64,000 nt of DNA from Carallia brachiata. Lineage: Eukaryota > Streptophyta > Magnoliopsida > Malpighiales > Rhizophoraceae. Both the position numbers and the translations under genes were made by a program. Shown here one piece after another: positions 1 to 10,362 of this stretch; within the stretch, counting starts at the first letter, position 1, and the number at the start of each line of letters is the position of its first letter. The stretch is taken from positions 3,859,681 through 3,923,680 of the forward strand of contig JADCRB010000071.1 of assembly GCA_021464245.1 (NCBI GenBank). Reading direction: 5' to 3'. The notes beneath the pieces were generated by a model. That model was given only the letters and a program-made list of their open reading frames with translations, was not told where the DNA came from and made no database searches.

Positions 1-59
1 CCACCCACACACACACGCGCACACACAAAAACGCTCATTACAAGCACACACAAAAACGC
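1..59. repeat. CA-rich tract and short direct repeat
   Basis: A CA-rich microsatellite (positions 4-27) is followed by a short direct repeat of a CACACAAAAACGCTCATT-like unit near 23-40 and 46-64. The second copy runs into the end of the neighbouring BAHD fragment. Confidence 0.6.
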
Positions 60-811
60 TCATTGCAATTTTGGCATAGGCTTGATGCCTTCGTCACAGA
101 ACGAAGCATAAAACAGGTTTTGGAAGGAAACCATGCGCTCGGCCTTCAAGCATATGACTAATAACATGCTTCCATCGCTGGTTGGACTTGTTAATTCATA
201 ACCTTTTCCTTCATCTATATTGGCTGGCCGCACGCAAATCGGCCGGCCCCAACCGAAATCGACTTGATGAAAAGGCAACCCCATCCAGCTAACAATATTC
301 AGATTCGTGCACCGACAGCTCTATGGGCCAATCATCATAGAATCTGACGCAGGCTCGTCAAAGTTTTCGACAAAATCAATTGTCGATCTCAAATACTCAT
401 CATCCATGCATTTTATTGCACTCTGAATCCTTGTGCGCGAATGGTTCTGATAAAATGTCCCCAGACAACGCAATTGGTGCAGCCCTGAAAGTCACATTGC
501 CAAAGTAGCTAGGCAGGAGTGGAGGCTGCAATTTGAGCCGACCGTTCACGGTTATCATTACCAGAGTAGGTTGAGCATCAGAAAGGCTCCGTGTTTTGCA
601 AGCACTACGCCAAGTATGTGCGCATAACATCTCAAAGGTGCTGTTCTTCTTGTAGTGATTACTCTTTGTCATGGCCTTCAGCATGTTGATTTGTTCCGGA
701 GAGATTTTCCGAATTGCCGTGCGATTGGATTCAGAACTTGTTTTAGACCCCTGGTTTTGTCCACGAGTGATCATTGTAGGACGCTGCCGACACTCTTTAG
801 TGGTCGAATAT
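60..811 (-). pseudogene. BAHD acyltransferase pseudogene, exon 2 fragment
   Basis: This is a broken second exon of an HCT-like BAHD acyltransferase, an enzyme family that moves acyl groups from CoA thioesters to alcohols or amines in the cytosol. It is very similar to the copy at 12523-13460 and keeps the DFGWG motif (246-260) and the end PMPKLQ-stop (stop at 60-62). Compared with that copy it has an 8-bp deletion near 432-434 that shifts the frame, and a TAG stop at 321-323 where the other copy has a sense codon. Similarity ends abruptly at about 811, so the start of the exon with the HXXXD motif and all of exon 1 are missing. It cannot make a working enzyme. Its high similarity to the 12.5-kb copy suggests a recent duplication. 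Confidence 0.85.
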
Positions 812-944
812 CGGGGTGGGCAGGTTTTACCAAAGAACCCCTTATACAACAGAACCCCTTTATAATCTCTCTCTCTCTCCCTCTCTCTCTTTTACGGAAT
901 AATGATTTTGGGCTTTTGAACTTTTTTTTTTAATCTATGAAAGA

Positions 945-2335
945 CAAAAATCTAATAGTTTGTTTGTTAATGCAAGAGAAAAGAATTGGAAAGAAAGCTT
1001 ATAAATCAAAGCATTTTCGGTTGATTAGGAACATTAGAAAAGAATTAGATAAGAAAAGCTGCTGGTGTCCGGAAGGAAAAACAAAACCAATTGGAAAATT
1101 TTTGAAAAAAAAAAACATGGAAATAAAATGACTAAAATAGGCCCAACTGATTTAATTCATTATAGGAGTATTTTTATAATTTTAATCCATTATTTAATTA
1201 TTTGTAGGGTATTTCTGTACTTTCAGTTATATACTTTTCTTTTTCAATATTTTTTTATATAATCTAAATATAAAATTTTATTTTCTCCTCATTTTCTGAC
1301 AATTTCTTTCCTCATAACTTTTTTTCTCACATTTTTTTTTCACCAAAATTTCACAATTTAAACACACAATTGATCTTGCCCAAATATAGTATCCCCACTA
1401 TTTTAGCCCGATTTGAAAAAAGTATATGACCAGGAAAAGTTATTAAAAAATTTTTTGTAATGTAACCAGTTGGTAACTTTTTACAATTACATAGATCTAT
1501 TGTATAATAAAAAAATAATAAATTTTTTAATTGTACTTATAATTAATAAAATTATATAATAAATTTATGTAATTGCATTATATAAATTGTTTATGATAAA
1601 TTCATTCGAAAATGTAACATAGACCTTTATACATTGTTTGTTTTAGGCATTGAAAAAAAAATAGGAAAGGAAGCACACAACCCAATGCATTTTCCATTGT
1701 TTGGCGGCATAGAAATGTGTTGGAAAAAATAGGGTTGGTGGTGTCAAAAGCAACATCAAAAAACCATTTAAAAAAATTAAAAACCACGTGAAAACAAATT
1801 GATTAAAATAATTTCAATTTATTTTATTAGTTATAGGTATAATTTTATAATTTTAACTTATTATTTAATTATTTATTGAAATATTTCTGTAATTTCATTT
1901 AATATTTTTCTTTTTTTTTATTTTTATGTAATCTAAACACAAATATTTACTTTTTAATCATTTTTTACAATTTTTTTCATAATTTTTTTCTCATAATTTT
2001 TTTATCAAAATCTCATAATCTAAAAAGACCGTTATCCTGTGTTTAGTTAGTTGTTGGAAAGGAAAAAGAAAAGAAAATTGGTACTTCTAATCCATATTCT
2101 CATGTTTGGGAATACATGGAAAAGTATTGAAAAACTGAAAAAAGTGTTCTGTCAAATTAGACCAGAAAATTAGAAGAAAAAAATAGAAGTATAATGATCA
2201 AAATGTAATAATATATTCTTTTTATTACAATCTAAATATAAATTTTTTTATTTTTTTTTATCATTTTTTAATATTTTTTCTCATAATTTTTTTTAATTTT
2301 TTTAACAAAATTTTATAATTCAAACATACTATTAG
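945..2335 (+). repeat. Three diverged copies of an AT-rich dispersed repeat
   Basis: Copies at about 945-1375, 1600-2030 and 2035-2335 share an ordered string of landmarks: a purine-rich GGAAAG start, a TAATTTTAA-TATTATTTAATTAT block, then TTTTTCTCATAATTTTTTT and a TCATAATCTAAAC-like end. Related stretches occur at about 11360-11760 and 16140-16510 in the same orientation, and at about 14790-15065 and 19030-19280 in reverse. They look like old non-autonomous DNA transposons. No clear target duplication was found, so the class is uncertain. Confidence 0.5.
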
Positions 2336-2414
2336 TTTCCCACCCCAATCACGAAGAACTGACTGTAATCCACCAAAATTAATCATCGTGACAAGAACGT
2401 CTCCGTAAAAAAGC

Positions 2415-2457
2415 GCGGGGGGGCGTGGGTGGCGGGGATGGGTGGGGCGGGGGGATC
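2415..2457 (+). other. G-rich tract, G-quadruplex potential
   Basis: Six or more runs of three to seven G lie within about 43 bases, separated by one to three bases, in an otherwise AT-rich region. This meets the usual sequence rule for a G-quadruplex. No gene starts nearby. Confidence 0.5.
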
Positions 2458-2511
2458 ATCAGGGAAAAAAGATCATCAGTCTCCTTCAATACTGCGTTGG
2501 GCGCGTACAAA

Positions 2512-3305
2512 CATATATGTCACTGTTTGTGGTGCTAAGCTTTAGACCTTTCTACGGACTGCCTCCTGCATTATTGAGGAGAATCATTTGTACACATATA
2601 TCACTGTTTCTGCACCAAAAAAACATATATATCACTGTTTGGGGTGCCCAGCTTTAGATCTTTGTACTTGTTGCCTCCTGCATTATTGAGAAGAATCATT
2701 TAAAGCTTTGGGCTCTCTTATATGGGTAAATAATTTTTTTTATTATATTTATACGTATTATTTTTATAATTATAAATTTTTGTTAATTTTAAAAAAATAT
2801 GAAATAAAAAAATAATAATAATTTTTTATATTTTTTATCGTTATAGTTGTACAAAAAAACGCTCATAATTACAAAAAAAAATACACGTAAATATAATATA
2901 AAAATTTCATCTGCCCACCAGATTTTTCTCTAAATGTTTAAATCTTTCTACTCACTCCCTCCTGCATTATTGAGGATATATATATATATATATATATGTA
3001 AGCGTTATCTGGAATCATTTATGTCTTTGTCCGAGCGGCGAAAACATTTCTCTTCTACATGTCCATGGTGTCGAGAAGGAATTGGAATGAAACAATATTG
3101 ATTCATACAGATATATCCACTATTATGATATTCAAATTCGATGCAGATGAAATTCAAACAGTAGATTTGCTTTTCTTTCATTTTTATATTTCTTTTTCTT
3201 AAAGTACAATATAAATTCCCAAAAACAAATAAAGAAAAAAAAAGCCTATATATATATATAAAATCTTTCTACTTACTGCCTCCTGCATTATCGAGGAGAA
3301 TCATG
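2512..3305 (+). repeat. Four copies of a CTCCTGCATTATTGAGGA-type motif
   Basis: The core motif occurs near 2561, 2669, 2955 and 3280, each preceded by a (T)AGATCTTT(C)TAC-like stretch. The first two lie in a longer direct duplication of about 112-bp period (from 2512 and from 2624) that also contains a CATATAT-TCACTGTTT block. The last two keep only the motif portion. Confidence 0.7.
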
Positions 3306-4206
3306 GGCAAATGCAAACATTGCCCGACCCCATTCTAAAATGAGTATCATTACATATATGGAGTATATTGTTGTGGAATTTGTTTGAAGATTTTTTTTCT
3401 ATTTTTTAAAAAATTAAAAATAAATGTACCTAATATTATTTTTAAATATAGTTAGTTTTATCCTAAATTTTTATTTCTCTGAAATTTTTATTTCTAAAAA
3501 TTTTAGCTTAAAAAAAAATATTTTTGCTAAATGCCACGTCATTTTAACAGGCTTCCCGGACTATTTTTCTATCCATGAAGCATTCCCTTCTAAAATTTCA
3601 CCCAGAAAATATAAAATATTTTGTTTTGTTAATACTGCTAATTATAAGTTACAAACTCCAGAACTCCTGATGAACAATGCAAATATATTTAAATCAAATT
3701 TACAACACTACCATGGTTTCAGGATGCTTAAGTCCAATTGCATGGCAGGGATTCAAAATACTTTCTTTCTGAAATGAAGTTTGCACAACTATAAATTTTA
3801 TAATGGACCGGTGTAGCAGCAAGCCAGTAAGTAAACTTAGTTTATCGCGGAACTTAAGTTTATAAGTTCGTTTGAACCTAACAATCTCCCCGTAAAAATA
3901 AGATCAGAATTTTGACTTTATCTAGACTCCGAGCGGGAGCCACCGAAAGCTCATTTATTTATTAGTGTTCGTTAATTTTATTTTTTTTTAATAAGTAAAA
4001 TTAACTTATAATTTAACATCATGTAAATATTATTTTTAATTTTTTTTATTTAAATAGACTATATTTATTATATAGTATAAACTTATAAGTAAATTACAAT
4101 CAGTTAAAAAATAAGATCAAAATAAAAATCTTCTTATTTAATATAATTGTTATCTTGTGCACTGTCATAAATTGCTTAAAACTCATACTTGACACATAAT
4201 AAAGTT

Positions 4207-4698
4207 GGGATAAATATTTTTAAAGTCCTAAACCTTTAGATTTTTTTACGTTTGAATCATAAACCTTTTTAACATTTCATTTGAGTTCTAAATCTTTTAA
4301 TTTTTTACTATATCAGTCCTTTAATTTACGAAAAGTAGTCAATCTATTAATAAATGAGTTTAATTTAATAAAAATCATTTAAAAAGCTTAAATATATGAG
4401 TTAAATATTTTTTTCATCAACAAAATATGCTATAAATATTTTTTTAATCAACAAATATCGAATTAAATAGGCAACATGTATATTTTTTATAAAAAAGTCA
4501 TTCAATTCATATTTTAATCTTTTTAAAATAATTTTTATAAAGTTAAAATTATTTTTAATAGATTGATCACTTTTGTTAAACAGATGGACTAATTTGGTAG
4601 AAAATCAAAAAGTTTAGGACTCAAATGAAATGTCAAAAAAGTTTAGAACTCAAACGTAAAAAAACCTAAAAGTTCAGGACTAAAAAAATCCTTATCCC
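4207..4698. mobile_element. Mutator-like fold-back MITE with 10-bp target duplication
   Basis: The two ends begin GGGATAA and are inverted copies of each other over roughly 200 bp per side, so the whole element could fold into a hairpin. It is flanked by a perfect 10-bp direct repeat TAATAAAGTT (4197-4206 and 4699-4708). Long inverted ends starting with G plus a 9-10-bp target duplication are typical of Mutator-like (MULE) elements. At 492 bp with no coding potential it is a non-autonomous MITE. It lies about 330 bp upstream of the intact BAHD gene, so it may be part of that gene's promoter region. Confidence 0.8.
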
Positions 4699-5024
4699 TA
4701 ATAAAGTTTGTGTGTAAAGGCTCATGCTGTATAATTGTCAAACGATTTGCCATGCACATTAATATATGAGAGGGTTAATTTAATAATTTATTTTATTTTT
4801 ATTTTTTTATAATTAATATATTTTTTATAATTTAATAATTTAGATCTCACGTATTAATTTTATACATATTATTATATATGTACGGAACTTTTTTTTAAAA
4901 TATACATGAACAAATTTTTCATGATTTTATGTGGAGGCACAAAAAAGAAGGAAAAAGTAGAATTCTTCCGTACTCCTAAGCTGATGTTATAAATGCCAAT
5001 CAAAATATGTTGAAATGGCCAACG

Positions 5025-6682
5025 ATGAAGATAGACATAAAAGAGTCAGCAATTGTGCGCCCAGCTGAAGATACCCCAAACCAACGCCTGTGGCTATCCA
5101 ACTTGGATGTGCTGTTTACAAAGAGAGGTTACATTCCTACGCTGTACTTCTACAGGTGCAATGGTTCTTCAAATTTTTTTGAAGCCAAAGTGCTTAAGGA
5201 GTCTCTGAGCAGAGTTCTGGTGCCATATTATCCTGTGGCCGGGAGACTGGCAAGGGATGAGAATGGTAGAATTGAAATAAACTGTAATGGCGAAGGAGTG
5301 TTGTTCGTGGAGGCTGAGACAGATTTGGCTTTGACAGATCTTGGCGAAAACTTCTTGCCCAGTGAGGAGCTGCTGCGGCTCATTCCTTCTTCTGCATTTG
5401 CCTTTTCAAGTGACCTTGATCTTTCTTCATTTCCGCTCCTCCTTTTGCAGGTAGCGTACACTTATCTAAAGCCTACAGTGCACAATATAAGGATCTTGAT
5501 TCCCTTAAAAAGCTTAATATTTTTATTATTATTATTATTTTCTTTTTTGAACTTGTGCAGTAATTTTGAAACGAAAGAATGAGAGATAGACTAGACGAAA
5601 GAACGAGAGATAGACTAAAATTTGAATTTTAAATTTCTTAAACTTTTGATTGAGTCATAAAAATTTATTAATTCTACTCTTATTTTAATTGATGTTAGGT
5701 GACTAGATTCGCTTGCGGCGGAGCGACACTTGGAGTTAGATGGCATCACAATCTGGCAGATGGTGCTGGGGCTCTCCACTTCTTCAAGGCATGGTCTAGC
5801 ATAGCATGTAGTCACTCCATTGACATCCTGCCTTTCCTGGACAGAACTGTTCTCAGAGCCCGAGTCCCGCCCGCCCCCACTTTCAGTCATATCGAATATG
5901 GTAGCTACCCTTCCATGATCACCGGCCCCAGAGACGTTGAAAGTTCTTGTTCTGATTCTAAAGCCGTCAATTCTACGACGATTCTCGAAATCGCCGTTGA
6001 TCAAATCAGGATCCTCAAGGCCATGACAAAGAACAATTGCCCACACAGAACAAATTACAGCACATTTGAGGTCCTGTGCGGGTACATATGGCGCACCACG
6101 TGCAAAGCACGTGGCCTATTGGATTCTCAAGCAACAGCGTTAAACGTCGTCGTTGACGGTCGGTCCAGATTCCAGCCTCCTCTCCCGAATAGCTACTTTG
6201 GCAACGTGATCTTCAGGGCAACCTCAATTGCCCTGTGCGGTGACATTCTATCAGAACAACTTGTTAAAACCGTAGATAGGATTCACAAGGCAATTCAACG
6301 GATGGATGATGAGTACTTGAGATCAGCCGTTGATCATGTCGAAAAACTGGAGGATCATACGTTAAGTTCCACGATGACTGGGCCGGACAGCTGCCGGTGC
6401 CCAAACCTGCATATTAACAGTTGGATGAGGCTGCCTTTTCGTGAAACCGATTTCGGTTGGGGCGGGCCTGTATGCATACGGCCTGCAAATGCATATGAAG
6501 GCAAAGGTTACTTATTGCCGAGTTCCACCAGTGATGGGGGCGTTTCATTGTTCATATGCTTGGAGGCAGAGCACATGCTGTGCTTCCAAAAGTTGTTCTA
6601 CGATTCCTTGCATGATAATCAAGTCAACGATCAAAAAACAACTGCCGCAGCAAAAATGCAGATCGAGTCCAGTCCAGCGTAA
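5025..6682 (+). CDS. HCT-like BAHD acyltransferase (two exons, apparently intact)
   Basis: Exons are 5025-5450 and 5699-6682, giving about 469 residues. The intron (5451-5698, GT-AG, phase 0) falls after the FPLLLLQ codons and before VTRFACGG, the conserved BAHD intron position. The catalytic HXXXD motif reads HHNLADG (5747-5761, histidine near residue 159) and the structural DFGWG motif is at 6449-6463. The start MKIDIKES matches the usual HCT start; an in-frame ATG at 5007 would add six residues. The family acylates acceptors such as shikimate, quinate, alcohols or amines from hydroxycinnamoyl- or other acyl-CoA in the cytosol. The exact substrate cannot be read from sequence. About 20 extra hydrophilic residues follow the usual C-terminal end. 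It is the only copy in this cluster without a visible defect. Confidence 0.9.
5451..5698 (+). other. Intron of the BAHD gene
   Basis: The donor is CAG|GTAGCG and the acceptor TGTTAG|GTGACT. It contains a short direct duplication (ACGAAAGAA-GAGAGATAGACTA near 5571-5618). Reading through it, the exon 1 frame stops at 5580-5582, so splicing is needed for a full enzyme. Confidence 0.85.
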
Positions 6683-7160
6683 GTCTCGGTGACCGCAGCA
6701 TGCTTAATCTGGTCAATCAAAAAGAAGAACATTACTCGGTGTTTGCTTTGAGCCTTTGATTTGCTGAGTGTTTTTTATTTTTCCTTTCTCCTAAATTAGT
6801 CACTGCAATATGTATTCGATTGATAAATGTTCTTTGCTTGAAAGCCGAGGTGACCCATCAAGAAAAGACCAGCAACGAAGCCCAGATGGTGTGTGTCGAC
6901 ATTTCAAATTAGTTATCTAAAGTTTGTCTAATAAAATTTTTTCATCATGAAAAATTTTATTGTATATGTAAATTTCTTATGCACCAAAGTGTTCATTATA
7001 TGTCTAGCTCATCCCACACGTAACTTTTTTTTTTTGAACAGCCCACACATAAATTCGACTTTTTTTTTTTTTTCTTTTCTGAGTTTAAATACATAGACGG
7101 ATGGAAGAAACACGGGAGGGATAAGATGTGGTTCCTGCAGATTAATTAACTATATATATA

Positions 7161-7203
<43 letters not shown>

Positions 7204-8561
7204 AGGCTAAAATATATGGAAAAAGTTACATTTCTTGAAGAAAATGTGCAAGAAACGTCGCCTAAACGTAACTAATCGAATTTTATATGCAACTAATTGA
7301 ATTTTATATGTAAAAAGATAACTGTAATTTTCTCTTCTTGGTGTTAGTTATACTTGAAATTCAAGCAGTTGAAAACTGAATACCATTAATTGTATTTGAA
7401 CAGTAATTCAGATAATTTTTTTATAAAAGTGTAACAGTGCTCGATAGAGATATTATGTGGACGACAGAATTTACAATAAATAAGATACAATGTAAATCAA
7501 ATTTAAACTGCAATTTTTTGTAATTGGTTGCGCATGCTATTATTCGTGGTTTCGAATTTTATATATACATTTTTTTTCTTTATATATATATATATACATA
7601 TATGATCCACAAGACTCGTCAATCTTCCTTGCAATTTCACTCTTACAGGCATGTTTTCCATTTTCCATATTGCCATTGGCTGGGTACTATTGAATGCTAG
7701 GTTCTGTGCCGAGTACTGAAGTCTGTCTCCTCGGTTTGTCCAAAAGAATAAAAATTCAAAACTTTTTTTTTTCCAAAAGCATCGGTAATTTCCGTCTGAG
7801 TTTGAATAAGTGGACGGATAATTTAGAGAGGTAGAAAACAGGTGATGTGTGATCTATGCAAAAACTTCTTTTACTTTTTTTCAATTGAAAAATATAAAAT
7901 TTACAATAAAATTAGGGCCAATGGTAACAAATTAAATGCAGTGGCAATAAAAGGTCTTTGCACGTTATATCATAGTTATTTCTCATTGTACGTTGTGTTG
8001 TTTTATATTTTATATTTTACATCATATACTTTGAAGGAAAAAACGAAAAAAACAATATAACTTTTAATGATGGACCACCACTAATCCCGTCCAGCTACTC
8101 TTTTTTTTTTTTTTTTTTGAAAAAAATATAATATTCATATTTTGATAATCATATTTAATATATATATTATGACAAATTTATTTATTTTTTTAATAATATT
8201 GATAAAATATAATATAAAAAATTAACACATAATTTTTTATTATTTTTTATTATAAAAATAATAAATATTATTATAAAAATAATCAAATTCGTCACTCTCT
8301 ATAAAACTCGCCTGTTAATAAAATCCATTTTTGTGGCTCGGCGATATATGAGTTTTCCATTTTTAGTTTTACACAACACTCAACCTCTAGTCCAGCTTTG
8401 TACACGTAGTTCTATCGGGAAAATGCCTATAAGCACGACGAGGCTACTGCTTCAACATTAAAATGCATAAAAAAGCAAGCAAGCAATTTAAGGCTCTTTT
8501 TTAAAAAATTCGAAGGGATACAAAGGAACTCAAGTTAGTGGAATTATGATAACAAGAGTAG
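6683..8561. other. Intergenic, microsatellites only
   Basis: No gene is supported. Visible features are an AT microsatellite (about 7151-7172) joined to an AG microsatellite (about 7172-7199), T-rich runs and AT-rich spacer. Short open frames such as 7842-8060 have low-complexity composition. Confidence 0.6.
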
Positions 8562-9012
8562 GGGATAAGCATTCAGCTGCCTAAACTTTTATGAAATTTT
8601 CAAATCAATGCCCAAATTGTTTTGATTTTCTATTCGAGTCCTAAATGGTTGTATTTTATTCTATCAAATCCTTTTGTGAATGGATTTAGGTCAAACCGTT
8701 GTGACCAAACCGAAATCAAATTTGAACACTAAAATACTCTAAAAAAAATGAAGAAATACACACAAAATAATGCCAACAAATACGAACATGCGAATTTCTC
8801 TTTTCTTCATTTTATTGGGTTGTATTTTGTATGTGTTTTTGCATGTTTTGGGTGTTATTTTGGTGTTCAAATATAATTTCCGTGTGGTCATAACCCAAAT
8901 TCATCCACAAAAGGACTCGGATAGATTTAAAAATAAAAGTTTAAGATTCAAATAGAAAACAAAAAGTTTTAGACCTTGGAAAGAAAATTTGATAAAAGTC
9001 TAGACTTATCCC
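8562..9012. mobile_element. Mutator-like fold-back MITE, same type as at 4.2 kb
   Basis: The left end GGGATAAG and the inverted right end CTTATCCC (9005-9012) bracket a 451-bp element whose halves are inverted copies over about 180 bp. The internal 'GTCCTAAA-CTTTT' style resembles the 4207-4698 element. No target duplication can be recognised, so the insertion is older or rearranged. A partial copy (about 9413-9770) without the outer ends follows in a tandem duplication. Confidence 0.65.
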
Positions 9013-10020
9013 ATGAAGACCAGTAATTAAAAATGAAAGCAACATGTACAGTGTACACAACACCCACATGCACACACTTGCCGACAACTTCAAAGACATA
9101 AGCTATAGACGGTTTAGAGCCACCCTTAGCTATGCTTTTTCTAGAGACAGAAATTTACAAAATACTTCACAGCCACCAATTCGCCCGGTTGATTGGCAGC
9201 TAATTTAGCGGCATTGTTAACCAATCAAAAATTTGCCGTCGGTGAAGCTAATTATATAGCTTGGAACTTGGAAGTACCGACTCTCAATTCTTTTGAAGTT
9301 TGTCAATTTTCTGTGATAAAAAGATTGCATAACGAAGTTCAGATCATCGATCCGCAGGAAATCAACAGCGACATCATGATGAAGATCAGCATGAAATGGT
9401 TAAAATATTGTGCCCCCAAACCTTTTTGATTTTCTATTTGAGTCCTAAAATTATTTTTTTATTCTATCGAATCTTTTTGAGAATGAATTTAGGACAAACA
9501 GTTGTGATCAAATTGAAATCGTATTTGAACACTAAAATACACCAAAAAATGAAGAAATGAGCACAAAATAATGCCAACAAACACGCACATGCGCATTTCA
9601 CTTTTCTACGTTTTATTTGGTTGTATTTTGTATGTATTTTTGCATATTTTGGGTGTCTTTTGGTGTTCAAATATAATTTTCGTGTGGTCATAACCCAAAT
9701 TTATCTACAAAAGGACTCGGATAGATTTAAAATTAAAAATTTAAGACTCAACTAGAAGATCAAAACGTTTTAGGCTTGAGCCACCCTTACCTATGCTTTT
9801 TCTAGAGATAGAAATTTACAAAAGGGGGAAAAGTAGGTATCCCAAAGATTTTTATTCTGATTTTTGTTCAATTTACGTGTAAAGTACAACGAATTTTTGT
9901 TTTTTTATATCCACTTTAATAGTTTGATGTTTGTCAATATTCTGTAACACGAAGATTGCATAATGAAGTTCAGAGACATCATGATGAAGATCAGCATAAA
10001 GAAGACAAGTATTGTGCTCC
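8610..10020 (+). repeat. Tandem segmental duplication containing BAHD exon 1 starts
   Basis: Two diverged units lie head to tail. Each contains MITE interior, then a spacer with GAGCCACCCTTA-CTATGCTTTT (9117 and 9777), then AAGATTGCATAA-GAAGTTCAG (about 9323 and 9952) and the start of a BAHD first exon. The junction lies near 9412, where exon sequence passes directly into MITE sequence. Spacing differs between landmarks (about 810, 660 and 630 bp), so both units have since gained or lost DNA. Confidence 0.7.
9323..9412 (+). pseudogene. BAHD exon 1 stub
   Basis: The stretch ATGATGAAGATCAGCAT (from 9375) and the bases after it match the first codons of the exon at 9981, including a recognisable TATTGTGC stretch. 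After about 12 codons the sequence runs into the duplicated MITE. It is a leftover of the tandem duplication and has no coding value. Confidence 0.65.
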
Positions 10021-10362
10021 CAGAAGAAAATACTCTCAATGAGCACTTCTGGTTATCAAAATTGGACTTGCAATTCACAAAAAGAGGCTATGTTCCTTCA
10101 GTGTTCTTCTATAGGCACAATGGTTCTTCCATATTTTTTTATGCTGACGTGCTCAAGGAGACTCTGAGCAAGGTCCTCGTGATATATTATCCTATTGCAG
10201 GAAGATTGGCAATAGATGAAAGTGGTAGGGTTGGGATAACTTGTAATGGTGAAGGAGTGTTATTTATTGAGGCCAATACAGATTCTGCTTTGGATGACTT
10301 GGGTGATGATTTCACTCTTGGTGAGCAAATGATGAAACTAATCCCTGTACCTGCCTTGAATA
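9963..10362 (+). pseudogene. BAHD acyltransferase exon 1 fragment
   Basis: An open frame from 9963 (best start by homology 9984, MKISIKKTSIV) matches the whole N-terminal half of HCT-like BAHD enzymes, including LSKLDLQFTKRGYVPSVFFY, YYPIAGRLAIDESGR and CNGEGVLFIEANTDSAL. Similarity ends near 10362, before the PLLLLQ splice position, and the frame stops at about 10409 in unrelated sequence. No second exon with HXXXD or DFGWG follows, so no enzyme can be made. The absence of stop codons within the exon suggests fairly recent truncation. Confidence 0.85.

Larger units (their letters stand above)
812..4196. other. AT-rich intergenic region with diverged repeats
   Basis: No gene is supported here. 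The stretch holds a CT-rich tract (about 868-892), three diverged copies of an AT-rich repeat (about 945-1375, 1600-2030, 2035-2335), a G-rich tract (2415-2457), four copies of a short motif (2540-3305), an AT microsatellite (about 2977-2998) and otherwise structureless AT-rich DNA. The 117-codon open frame at 3424-3777 has low-complexity composition and no recognisable domain. Confidence 0.6.

Noticed and set aside
3424..3777. 117-codon frame
   Set aside because: AT-rich low-complexity composition at the start and no domain.
5228..5461. Minus-strand frame opposite BAHD exon 1
   Set aside because: Shadow frame of a well supported coding exon.
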